5,296 bases of DNA from DYHD01 sp037445375 (GTDB lineage: Bacteria; Nitrospirota; Thermodesulfovibrionia; Thermodesulfovibrionales; Dissulfurispiraceae). Every line of letters starts with the position of its first letter. Within the stretch, counting starts at the first letter, position 1. The stretch is taken from NCBI GenBank assembly GCA_037445375.1, contig JBBIKS010000096.1, positions 1 to 5,296 of the forward strand, written 5' to 3'. This document shows positions 1 to 5,296 of the stretch, piece by piece. The notes beneath the pieces were generated by a model. That model worked only from the letters and a program-made list of their open reading frames with translations, was not told where the DNA came from and searched no databases. The translations under genes were made by a program, and so were the position numbers.

Positions 1-39
1 TCTGAGATATTTCCTAACTGTGTTTTTAGAAAGTTTTAA

Positions 40-343
40 TTGCCTTGCTATCTTCCAATTTGGAATATTTTACGCAGTCGCCTCCCTATTGGGCAGTATA
101 TTGCCGACTTTGTTTGCCTTGAAAGAAAGCAAATTATTTTATTGGATGACAGCAGCCTGATTTGCGAACGACATCCTGAAAGACAAACAGACAGATGCTT
201 GGCTTGAAAAAAAGGGTTACACTGTAGTGCGTTTTGGGGATAATGAGGTTTTGACGAATACAAGCGGAGTTCTTGAAGCAATAAGGGAAAGGCTTCATAA
301 GACACCCTCCCCTCAGTCCCCTCCCTTAAGGGAGGGGAAGTAA
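40..343 (+). pseudogene. Degraded DUF559 (Vsr-like) endonuclease gene
   Basis: Two overlapping reading frames together encode a recognisable DUF559 protein, a small PD-(D/E)xK-type nuclease fold related to very-short-patch-repair endonucleases. The first frame (open from about 40 to 204, stop at 205-207) reads WNILRSRLPIGQYIADFVC and then LERKQIILLDD, matching the family pattern LW..LR...KFRRQ.PIG.YI.DF...IIELDG. The second frame (161-340, stop TAA 341-343) continues with DAWLEKKGYTVVRFGDNEVL and then GVLEAIRERL, the family C-terminus. The frames differ by one base, so a frameshift lies at about 160-197. Roughly ten codons (the usual KFRRQ segment) are missing between LRSRL and PIG. The usual IIELDGGQH motif reads IILLDDSSL, losing the acidic and His positions. 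No start codon with a ribosome-binding site is visible. The last 13 codons come from a GC-rich repeat. The family assignment is from remembered motifs; the disruption is seen directly. It is convergent with hsp20 and probably non-functional. Confidence 0.75.
317..338. repeat. 22-bp perfect GC-rich palindrome, likely dispersed repeat
   Basis: A perfect inverted repeat with half-site TCCCCTCCCTT is centred between positions 327 and 328. It is preceded by a related C-rich stretch (ACCCTCCCCTCAG, 303-315). It supplies the C-terminal residues of the DUF559 remnant (SPPLREGK), so it probably arrived as an insertion at the 3' end of that gene. Neither strand has a T-run directly after the palindrome, so it is not a canonical intrinsic terminator, although the hairpin could protect or end converging transcripts. 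That it is a dispersed genomic repeat is inferred from its composition, since only one copy lies in this window. Confidence 0.6.
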
Positions 344-360
344 CTACCTACATAAAATGA

Positions 361-384
361 GAAACAACCAGTTTATTTACTGGC
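361..384 (-). terminator. Weak possible terminator after hsp20
   Basis: On the minus strand, 32 bases past the hsp20 stop codon, GCCAGT and ACTGGT can pair around a six-base loop (five Watson-Crick pairs plus a G-T wobble). The T-rich stretch TTGTTTC follows. The stem is short and the T-tract is interrupted, so it would be a weak terminator at best. The rest of 344-416 holds nothing I recognise. Confidence 0.25.
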
Positions 385-416
385 AGAAACTTATCAATGA
401 AATAACTCTAAAATCC

Positions 417-875
417 TTACTTGACTTCTATCTTCCTTTCTTTTATCTTTGCCTCTTCTTTTTTGGCAAAAACTATCTCTAAAACACCATTTTTTATCGT
501 TGCGCTGACCTTATTGGTATCTATATCAGTTGGCAATAAAATGCTCCTTGAGAAGCTGCCATAAGGTTTTTCCTTCAAATAGTAGCTTTCTTCCTTTATA
601 TCTTCTGGTTTTTTATATTCACCTTTGATTGTAAGGGCATCATTGACGACTGATATATCAACATCCTCCTTATTTACACCTGGCAAATCCGCTCTTACTA
701 CAACATCGCTCACCCTGTCATACATCTCGATAACAGGTGCAATAACCTCTGATTTAGGTTTTATATAAGCCATCCTCCTCTGAATAACCGGAGAAAAAAA
801 CTCATCAAAGAGTTTATCCATTTCCCTTTTCATGTCATCAAGTTCTTTTGTTGCTGTCCATTTTATAATAGACAT
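417..875 (-). CDS. Small heat-shock protein, Hsp20/alpha-crystallin family
   Basis: This 152-residue cytosolic protein is an ATP-independent holdase. The family forms oligomers that bind unfolding proteins and keep them accessible to the DnaK and ClpB machinery. The N-terminal arm (about 1-41) has an amphipathic segment, ELDDMKREMDKLFDEFF, typical of bacterial class A Hsp20 proteins. The alpha-crystallin domain spans about 42-142 with the conserved features ADLPGV (62-67), GSFSRSILLP and NGVLEI (129-134). The tail ends in IEV (149-151), an I-x-I/V motif used for oligomer assembly. The ATG at 873-875 is preceded by GGGGGTG at a spacing of about six bases. The gene lies 99 bp after clpB on the same strand. 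A possible terminator lies in that gap, so hsp20 may have its own promoter, but none is convincing. No disruption is seen. Confidence 0.95.
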   Translation of the reverse strand: MSIIKWTATKELDDMKREMDKLFDEFFSPVIQRRMAYIKPKSEVIAPVIEMYDRVSDVVVRADLPGVNKEDVDISVVNDALTIKGEYKKPEDIKEESYYLKEKPYGSFSRSILLPTDIDTNKVSATIKNGVLEIVFAKKEEAKIKERKIEVK

Positions 876-916
876 AAGGCACCCCCGTGTAAAATAAAGT
901 CTCTGGATAATTTTTT

Positions 917-933
917 AAAAAAAGCCAAAGGCT
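917..933 (-). terminator. Possible intrinsic terminator after clpB
   Basis: About 40 bases past the clpB stop codon the minus strand reads AGCC-TTT-GGCT followed by six T residues. The four-pair GC-rich stem with a three-base loop and an immediate T-tract has the layout of a short intrinsic terminator. The stem is at the lower limit of length, so read-through into hsp20 is likely even if it is real. Confidence 0.4.
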
Positions 934-974
934 CATTATGACAATCTAACTGCATTTTTTGGGTCAAGATATAT

Positions 975-3623
975 TTAGTCCGCCTCTACCGCAATAGCCG
1001 ACTCTCTAAAAATAATGCCTGAATCTGCATTATAGTCAACCTCTACGGTTATATCCTCCTGAAATGTCTTGTTCAGAATTTTCATAGCAAGTGGATTTAT
1101 TATTTCTTTTTGTATCGCCCTTTTTAGTGGTCTTGCCCCATAAACAGGGTCATATCCGCTTTTTGCAATATGTTCAATAGCACTGTCAGTTAAGACTATG
1201 TCAAGCTTTCTTTCTCTGAGGTATTTTTTCATCCGCCCTATCTGGATATTTACTATCTGTCTCAATAATTCCTCGCTAAGAGGATTAAATATAATGATCT
1301 CGTCAATCCTATTAAGAAACTCGGGCCTGAAAAAAGATCTTAAGTCATCCATTACTTTTTGTTTTAATTCCCTATCATTTCCTTTAGACCAATGCACTGC
1401 AGGTCGTTTCGATCTTTCCTCAAGAATCTCCTGTATATGAATACTTCCAATGTTGGATGTTAAGATAACAACCGTATTTCTAAAATCCACGGTTCTTCCA
1501 TGTCCATCGGTTAACCTGCCGTCATCCAGAAGCTGCAAGAGCAGATTGAAAACCTCCTGATGAGCCTTCTCGACTTCATCAAAGAGTATTACTGAATAAG
1601 GTCTTCTTCTCACTGCCTCGGTGAGTTGTCCGCCTTCTTCATAGCCGACATATCCGGGAGGGGCGCCTATTAATCTTGATACAGTATGCCGCTCCTGATA
1701 TTCAGACATATCTATCCTTATCATTGATGATTCATCGTCAAAGAGAAATTCTGCAAGAGCCTTTGTTAATTCTGTCTTGCCAACGCCTGTAGGTCCAAGG
1801 AAGATAAAGGATCCGATAGGTCTGTTTGGATCCTGAAGTCCTGCACGAGACCTTCTGATAGCATCGGAGACCGCTTTTATAGCCTCATCCTGCCCAACGA
1901 CCCTCTTTTTCAATCTATCTTCCATGAGGATGAGTTTTTGAACCTCGCTCTCAAGCATCCTTGAGACTGGAATACCAGTCCATTTAGACACAACCTCTGC
2001 GATGTCTTCCTCATCAACCTCTTCCTTTAACATCTTTCTTTTAGATTGGACTTCAGATAACATTTTATTTTCTTGCTCTAAAGCCCTCTTAAGTTCTGGG
2101 AGTCTGCCATATCTCAATTCTGCTGCTCTTCCAAGATTGCCGTCCCTCTCTGCCATTTCAGATTCAATCTTTGTTTTCTCTAATTGTTCCTTTATCTCCC
2201 TGATTCTTTGAATTACCTCTTTTTCAGCCAACCATTGAGATTTAAAAATATTCCTTTCGGATTGAAGTTCGGCATATTCATGATTTATCTTTTCAATCTT
2301 ATCTAATGCATCTTTTGAATCATCCTTAATAAGTCCCTTTTTTTCAATCTCCAACTGCCTCATCTTTCTTTCGATCTGATCCAATTCCATAGGCATACTA
2401 TCTATTTCCATCCTAAGTCTTGCAGAGGCTTCATCAATCAAATCTATTGCTTTATCAGGCAAAAAACGGTCTGTTATATATCTTTGCGAAAGCATCGCAG
2501 CCGCTATCAAAGCTGAATCCTTTATTTTAACGCCGTGATGCACCTCATACCGCTCTTTAAGCCCTCTTAAAATAGAGATTGTATCTTCTATAATTGGCTC
2601 TTTGATAAGTATGGGCTGAAATCTTCTTTCCAGAGCTGGGTCTTTTTCTATATATTTTCTATATTCGTTTATAGTAGTAGCTCCGATGCACCTCAATTCA
2701 CCCCTTGCAAGTGCTGGCTTTAGCATATTTGATGCGTCAACAGCGCCTTCAGCCGCCCCTGCCCCGACAAGCGTGTGAAGCTCATCAATAAATGTGATAA
2801 TCTTGCCTTCTGATTGTTCAATCTCTTTTAATATAGCCTTGAGCCTCTCCTCAAATTCCCCCCTGAATTTAGAACCTGCTATGATGTTGGATATATCTAT
2901 TACTATTAGTTTCTTGTCTTTTAAGCTGTCAGGGACATCACCCGAGACAATCCTCTGTGCAAGACCTTCAACAATAGCAGTCTTACCAACTCCGGGGTCG
3001 CCTATTAAGACCGGATTGTTCTTTGTCCTTCTGGATAAAACCTGGATTATCCTTCTGATCTCCTCATCCCTTCCGATAATGGGGTCAAGTTTGCCGTTTT
3101 TAGCAAGCTCTGTGAGGTCTTTGCCATATTTTTTGAGTGCCTGATATTTCTCCTCAGGATTTGGGTCTGTCACGTTATGCACGCCCCTTATCTCTCTCAT
3201 CGCTGCTAAAACATTGTCGGTTGTTATTCCATGCCTCTTTAAGATCTCTGAAGCAGTCCCATAACTATTCACGATTGAGAGCAATATATGCTCCACGCTT
3301 ATGTACTCGTCTGTCAGGTGAGCTGCCTCTTCATAAGCCTTCTCCAAAACCGATTTGAGCCTTGGGGAGAGATATATCTGCCCCAATGGAGTTGCCCCTG
3401 AGACCTTTGGATATTTATCTATTGACCTGTCAATCTCATCCTTAAGATTATTTATATTTACATTAAGTCTATCGAGTATTTGAGTTGCTATGCCTTCATC
3501 GTCCTGTAGCATTGCATAGAGTATATGTTCAACATCTATCTGCTGATTTCCTTTTTTCTCAGCAATTCGTTGAGCCTCCTGCAAAGCCTCCTGGCTTTTT
3601 TGCGTTAATTTATCTAATCTCAT
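975..3623 (-). CDS. clpB: ATP-dependent disaggregase ClpB (Hsp100)
   Basis: This 882-residue hexameric AAA+ unfoldase pulls polypeptides out of aggregates together with DnaK, DnaJ and GrpE in the cytosol. The N-terminal Clp_N repeats occupy about 1-145, beginning with the family-typical MRLDKLTQKSQEAL. AAA1 has Walker A GDPGVGKT (208-215), Walker B acid pair D280/E281 and arginine fingers R333/R334. A long charged coiled-coil middle domain spans about 400-530 and marks ClpB as opposed to ClpA or ClpC. AAA2 has Walker A GPTGVGKT (610-617), Walker B D682/E683, pore loop GYVGYEEGG and arginine finger R772. The D1 pore loop reads GSKFRGEFEERL with Phe253, where E. coli has Tyr. Length is slightly above the usual 855-875. 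The ATG is preceded by AAGGGGG at a seven-base spacing. The gene is intact. It follows hspR after a gap filled by an inverted-repeat element, suggesting HspR control by read-through or from a promoter within or near the element. Confidence 0.98.
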   Translation of the reverse strand: MRLDKLTQKSQEALQEAQRIAEKKGNQQIDVEHILYAMLQDDEGIATQILDRLNVNINNLKDEIDRSIDKYPKVSGATPLGQIYLSPRLKSVLEKAYEEAAHLTDEYISVEHILLSIVNSYGTASEILKRHGITTDNVLAAMREIRGVHNVTDPNPEEKYQALKKYGKDLTELAKNGKLDPIIGRDEEIRRIIQVLSRRTKNNPVLIGDPGVGKTAIVEGLAQRIVSGDVPDSLKDKKLIVIDISNIIAGSKFRGEFEERLKAILKEIEQSEGKIITFIDELHTLVGAGAAEGAVDASNMLKPALARGELRCIGATTINEYRKYIEKDPALERRFQPILIKEPIIEDTISILRGLKERYEVHHGVKIKDSALIAAAMLSQRYITDRFLPDKAIDLIDEASARLRMEIDSMPMELDQIERKMRQLEIEKKGLIKDDSKDALDKIEKINHEYAELQSERNIFKSQWLAEKEVIQRIREIKEQLEKTKIESEMAERDGNLGRAAELRYGRLPELKRALEQENKMLSEVQSKRKMLKEEVDEEDIAEVVSKWTGIPVSRMLESEVQKLILMEDRLKKRVVGQDEAIKAVSDAIRRSRAGLQDPNRPIGSFIFLGPTGVGKTELTKALAEFLFDDESSMIRIDMSEYQERHTVSRLIGAPPGYVGYEEGGQLTEAVRRRPYSVILFDEVEKAHQEVFNLLLQLLDDGRLTDGHGRTVDFRNTVVILTSNIGSIHIQEILEERSKRPAVHWSKGNDRELKQKVMDDLRSFFRPEFLNRIDEIIIFNPLSEELLRQIVNIQIGRMKKYLRERKLDIVLTDSAIEHIAKSGYDPVYGARPLKRAIQKEIINPLAMKILNKTFQEDITVEVDYNADSGIIFRESAIAVEAD

Positions 3624-3651
3624 TATTATGCCCCCTTAAATCCTATAAATA

Positions 3652-3783
3652 GTGCCTGTTTAAAAGGTCGGGTTTTTTTCTCATTCCCCCAAGCGAAGCG
3701 AGTCGGGAATCCTTCTTAGAGAACGATTTTAGACAAGCCGGAATGAGGAAAAAACACAACTTGCACAGTTTATAAACAGGCTC
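3652..3783. mobile_element. MITE-like 132-bp inverted-repeat element with TA flanks
   Basis: The ends are imperfect terminal inverted repeats: GTGCCTGTTTAAAA at the left, and GAGCCTGTTTATAA when the right end is read inward (12 of 14 match). A second pair of arms, 3673-3687 and 3740-3754 (TTTTTTTCTCATTCC against TTTTTTCCTCATTCC), matches at 14 of 15. Inside are further small hairpins: ATTCCC with GGGAAT (3683-3710) and TTCT-TAG-AGAA (3713-3723). A TA dinucleotide lies directly outside each end (3650-3651 and 3784-3785), as expected of TA-targeting IS630/Tc1-mariner-type elements. There is no coding capacity, so any movement would need a transposase supplied elsewhere. In this AT-rich sequence TA flanks are weak evidence. 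It could instead be a folded repetitive extragenic element. It occupies most of the hspR-clpB gap. Confidence 0.6.
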
Positions 3784-3797
3784 TAAGTAAAAAAATG

Positions 3798-4157
3798 TTA
3801 ATCTTCATTTTGTTTAAACACGTTTTTCAGTCTTGCCTCAAATTCTTCCCTGATATCATCCTCAACAAATCTCATAATATCTTTCATTTCATCTTGCAGT
3901 GCCTCGATTCTATGCCTCATCCTTAATATAATGTCAACTCCAGCCTTGTTAACCCCGAATTCTTTAGTCAATTTAATGACCAAATTCAGTCTCTCAATGT
4001 CCTCTTCAGAATAAAGCCTCTGCCTATTCATCCTTTTGGGGCATATAAAACCTTCCTTCTCATACATTCTAAGTGTTTGCGGATGCACTTCAAGCATTCT
4101 TGAGACAACGCTTATCATATATAAAGGTATTTTTTTATTTTCGTTATCGCGCCCCAT
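3798..4157 (-). CDS. hspR: MerR-family heat-shock repressor HspR
   Basis: This 119-residue DNA-binding protein most likely represses chaperone genes. In studied bacteria HspR binds HAIR sites (CTTGAGT-N7-ACTCAAG), often with DnaK as co-repressor. The N-terminal winged helix spans about 12-80. YMISVVSRMLEVHPQTLRMYE (13-33) and GFICPKR match the HspR recognition region, RLYSEEDIERL (47-57) is the wing and following helix, and GVNKAGVDIIL (68-78) is a family hallmark. The C-terminal tail (about 79-119) is highly charged and helical, with no metal- or drug-binding domain, so it is HspR-like and unlike a classic MerR sensor. Length fits the family (about 110-150). The ATG shares its A with the dnaJ stop codon (TAATG), with AAGGA about nine bases upstream, so translation is coupled to dnaJ. 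Autoregulation through the dnaJ promoter is inferred. Confidence 0.92.
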   Translation of the reverse strand: MGRDNENKKIPLYMISVVSRMLEVHPQTLRMYEKEGFICPKRMNRQRLYSEEDIERLNLVIKLTKEFGVNKAGVDIILRMRHRIEALQDEMKDIMRFVEDDIREEFEARLKNVFKQNED

Positions 4158-5218
4158 TATTTAAGTTCCTTTCGCGGATTTCCTTTATAAAGAGATTCAA
4201 TTACTTCTATGGCTTCTTTTGCCTTTTCAGGAATATCCTTCGGAACGACTATCTTAATCTCGACATACTCATCTCCGCGTTTTTTTGATTTTGGTGAGAT
4301 AAACCCTCTGCCTGAAAGTTTCAACCTTTGTCCGCTCTGAGTTCCTGAGGGCAGTTTCATTAATGTCATACCATCTATTGTCGGGACTTCAAGCTTAGCC
4401 CCCATTGCAGCTTCTCCAAAAGTGACAGGAAGCTGTATATGAATATCATCACCTTGTCTCTTAAAGAAAGGGTGAGGCTTAATAGTGATTTCAAGATGAA
4501 GGTCGCCTGACGGGCCGCCTCCCATACCAGCATTGCCTTTGCCTTTTAGCTTTACAACTGAGCCATTATCAACGCCTACCGGGATTTTTACATTTAAGGT
4601 ATCGGTCTGCAATATTTTCCCTCTACCAGCGCATTTTTTACATATAGATGTAATCTTTTTGCCTGTGCCTGCGCATTCTGGACATCCTTGCGCCATGCTG
4701 AAAAAACCCTTTGAAGATTTGGTGCTGCCCGCTCCTTTGCATTTGTCGCACTCTTTATAACTTTCTGCTCCGCTTCCACCACAGATATCACAATTAACGG
4801 TTCTTGTAAAAGTCATAGGTTTTGTGACGCCTGTAAAAGCATCTTCAAGTTTTAGCTCAATGCTTGCATATATATCCTCCCCTTTCAAGTAAGGCGTTTG
4901 TTTTTTGCCGGCTGAATTAAAAAGATCGCCGAATATATCGCCAAAATCGAAGGTTTCCTTAAAATTATAATTCTTAAAACCTTCAAAGCCTTCAAAGGTG
5001 GTGCTGCCGCTGTCATATTCACTTCTTTTCTGGGGGTCGCTTAAAACTGCGTAAGCCTCATTAATCTCCTTGAACTTCTCCTCAGACGTTTTATCGCCGG
5101 GATTTAGGTCAGGATGATATTTCCGAGCTAATTTTCTGAATGCCTTCTTTATATCTTCCTGACTTGCATCTTTGCTCACATTGAGAGTTTTATAGAAATC
5201 CTTTGCTGCTACTGGCAT
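4157..5218 (-). CDS. dnaJ: Type I J-domain co-chaperone DnaJ
   Basis: This 353-residue Hsp40 stimulates the DnaK ATPase and delivers unfolded substrates in the cytosol. The J domain covers about 6-70 with the catalytic HPD at 35-37. A short, glycine-poor G/F linker (about 71-105) contains FGDIFGDLF. The zinc-binding region has all four CxxCxGxG repeats (Cys 143/146, 157/160, 179/182, 193/196), which identifies it as type I and not CbpA-like. The two C-terminal substrate-binding domains follow, with GDLHLEITIKPHPFFKR and PSGTQSGQRLKLSGRGF. Length is slightly below the usual 370-380 because the linker is short. An in-frame GTG lies immediately upstream (5221-5219), but GAGG is six bases from the ATG at 5218 and only three from the GTG, so I chose the ATG. 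It is first in its transcription unit and overlaps hspR by one base. No dnaK or grpE is visible. Many genomes carry two dnaJ genes, so this could be the second copy. Confidence 0.95.
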   Translation of the reverse strand: MPVAAKDFYKTLNVSKDASQEDIKKAFRKLARKYHPDLNPGDKTSEEKFKEINEAYAVLSDPQKRSEYDSGSTTFEGFEGFKNYNFKETFDFGDIFGDLFNSAGKKQTPYLKGEDIYASIELKLEDAFTGVTKPMTFTRTVNCDICGGSGAESYKECDKCKGAGSTKSSKGFFSMAQGCPECAGTGKKITSICKKCAGRGKILQTDTLNVKIPVGVDNGSVVKLKGKGNAGMGGGPSGDLHLEITIKPHPFFKRQGDDIHIQLPVTFGEAAMGAKLEVPTIDGMTLMKLPSGTQSGQRLKLSGRGFISPKSKKRGDEYVEIKIVVPKDIPEKAKEAIEVIESLYKGNPRKELK

Positions 5219-5222
5219 CACT

Positions 5223-5228
5223 CACCTC
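5223..5228 (-). promoter_or_regulatory. Ribosome-binding site deciding the dnaJ start
   Basis: The minus strand reads GAGGTG, a good match to the anti-Shine-Dalgarno complement. The GAGG core lies six bases before the ATG at 5218 and only three bases before the in-frame GTG at 5221. That spacing favours the ATG as the true start, making the protein one residue shorter than the longest reading frame. Confidence 0.7.
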
Positions 5229-5239
5229 GAATTAAGATA

Positions 5240-5283
5240 TATTAGTAAAAGTATATCAAGTATTATTAGTAATGTCAAGTAAT
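5240..5283 (-). promoter_or_regulatory. Candidate operator: alternating direct repeats over the dnaJ promoter
   Basis: On the minus strand two modules alternate. ATTACTTGACAT (5283-5272) is echoed by AATACTTGATAT (5264-5253), matching at 10 of 12 and offset by 19 bp. TTACTAATA occurs twice (5272-5264 and 5248-5240), offset by 24 bp. The first CTTGA overlaps the -35 box and the second abuts the -10 box. The second also starts a degenerate match to the HspR consensus HAIR: CTTGATA, seven bases, ACTAATA (5260-5240), 9 of 14 fixed positions, covering the -10 box and probable start site. No canonical HAIR or CIRCE element is present. The role as HspR operator is inference, and 9 of 14 is weak in such AT-rich DNA. 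Confidence 0.35.
5250..5278 (-). promoter_or_regulatory. Sigma70-type promoter for dnaJ-hspR
   Basis: On the minus strand a perfect -35 box TTGACA (5278-5273) is followed after exactly 17 bp by TATACT (5255-5250), one base off the TATAAT consensus. Transcription would start near 5243, leaving a leader of about 25 bases before the dnaJ ATG. A housekeeping-type promoter fits control by repression (HspR) better than by an alternative heat-shock sigma factor. Confidence 0.75.
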
Positions 5284-5296
5284 ACTATTTTAACGT

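Noticed and set aside
48..305. 85-codon open reading frame on the minus strand
   Set aside because: It is antisense to the DUF559 remnant, resembles nothing I know, and its Cys- and Arg-rich composition is that of a shadow frame.
1198..3358. Several open frames of 69-116 codons on the plus strand inside clpB
   Set aside because: They lie antisense to a fully conserved clpB, have low-complexity Ser/Leu-rich translations and no plausible ribosome-binding context.
3652..3783. The inverted-repeat element as an ordinary rho-independent terminator for hspR
   Set aside because: After the outer and inner stems neither strand has a T-tract in the right place, and the nested repeats with TA borders fit a transposable or dispersed repeat better.
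3652..3783. CRISPR or tandem-repeat array
   Set aside because: The repeats are inverted and occur once per arm, with no regular repeat-spacer pattern.
4073..4791. Short open frames overlapping hspR and dnaJ on both strands
   Set aside because: They are out-of-frame or antisense shadows. The Cys- and Lys-rich one at 4594-4791 is an alternative frame of the dnaJ zinc-finger region.
5222..5296. CIRCE element or canonical HAIR site before dnaJ
   Set aside because: Neither TTAGCACTC-N9-GAGTGCTAA nor an intact CTTGAGT-N7-ACTCAAG is present; only CTTGA half-sites in direct orientation are seen.

Overview
The window is a compact bacterial heat-shock and protein-quality-control cluster in AT-rich DNA (roughly 40% GC by eye). 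All four intact genes lie on the minus strand. In order of transcription they are a type I DnaJ co-chaperone, a MerR-family HspR-type repressor, the ClpB disaggregase and a small heat-shock protein of the Hsp20 family. HspR-controlled chaperone genes occur in Actinobacteria, Aquificota, Deinococcus, Campylobacterota, Nitrospirota and several deltaproteobacterial lineages. Base composition and the style of the proteins suggest a Gram-negative, anaerobe-like lineage such as Nitrospirota or a deltaproteobacterium. That placement is an impression and not a proof.

Layout from the right edge leftwards. A near-consensus sigma70-type promoter (TTGACA, 17 bp, TATACT) sits at 5250-5278, interleaved with a pair of repeated sequence modules that may be an operator. 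It drives dnaJ, which overlaps hspR by one base (TAATG), so the two are translationally coupled. HspR is followed by a 132-bp inverted-repeat element at 3652-3783, flanked by TA dinucleotides and looking like a MITE. Removing it would leave only about 40 bp between hspR and clpB, so I infer an ancestral dnaJ-hspR-clpB operon that was split by the insertion. After clpB there is a short possible terminator, then hsp20 with its own ribosome-binding site.

The left 0.4 kb carries no intact gene. On the plus strand it holds a decayed DUF559 (PD-(D/E)xK-like, Vsr-related) endonuclease gene with a frameshift, an internal deletion and a damaged active site. Its last in-frame codons are made of a GC-rich 22-bp palindrome that looks like a dispersed repeat.

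How the genes fit together: Hsp20 holds unfolding proteins, ClpB threads polypeptides out of aggregates, DnaJ recruits DnaK (not in this window) to aggregates and to ClpB, and HspR probably represses the cluster under non-stress conditions. I did not find a new type of system. The points worth checking are the mobile-looking repeat inside the operon, the non-canonical candidate HspR operator, and the nuclease pseudogene.
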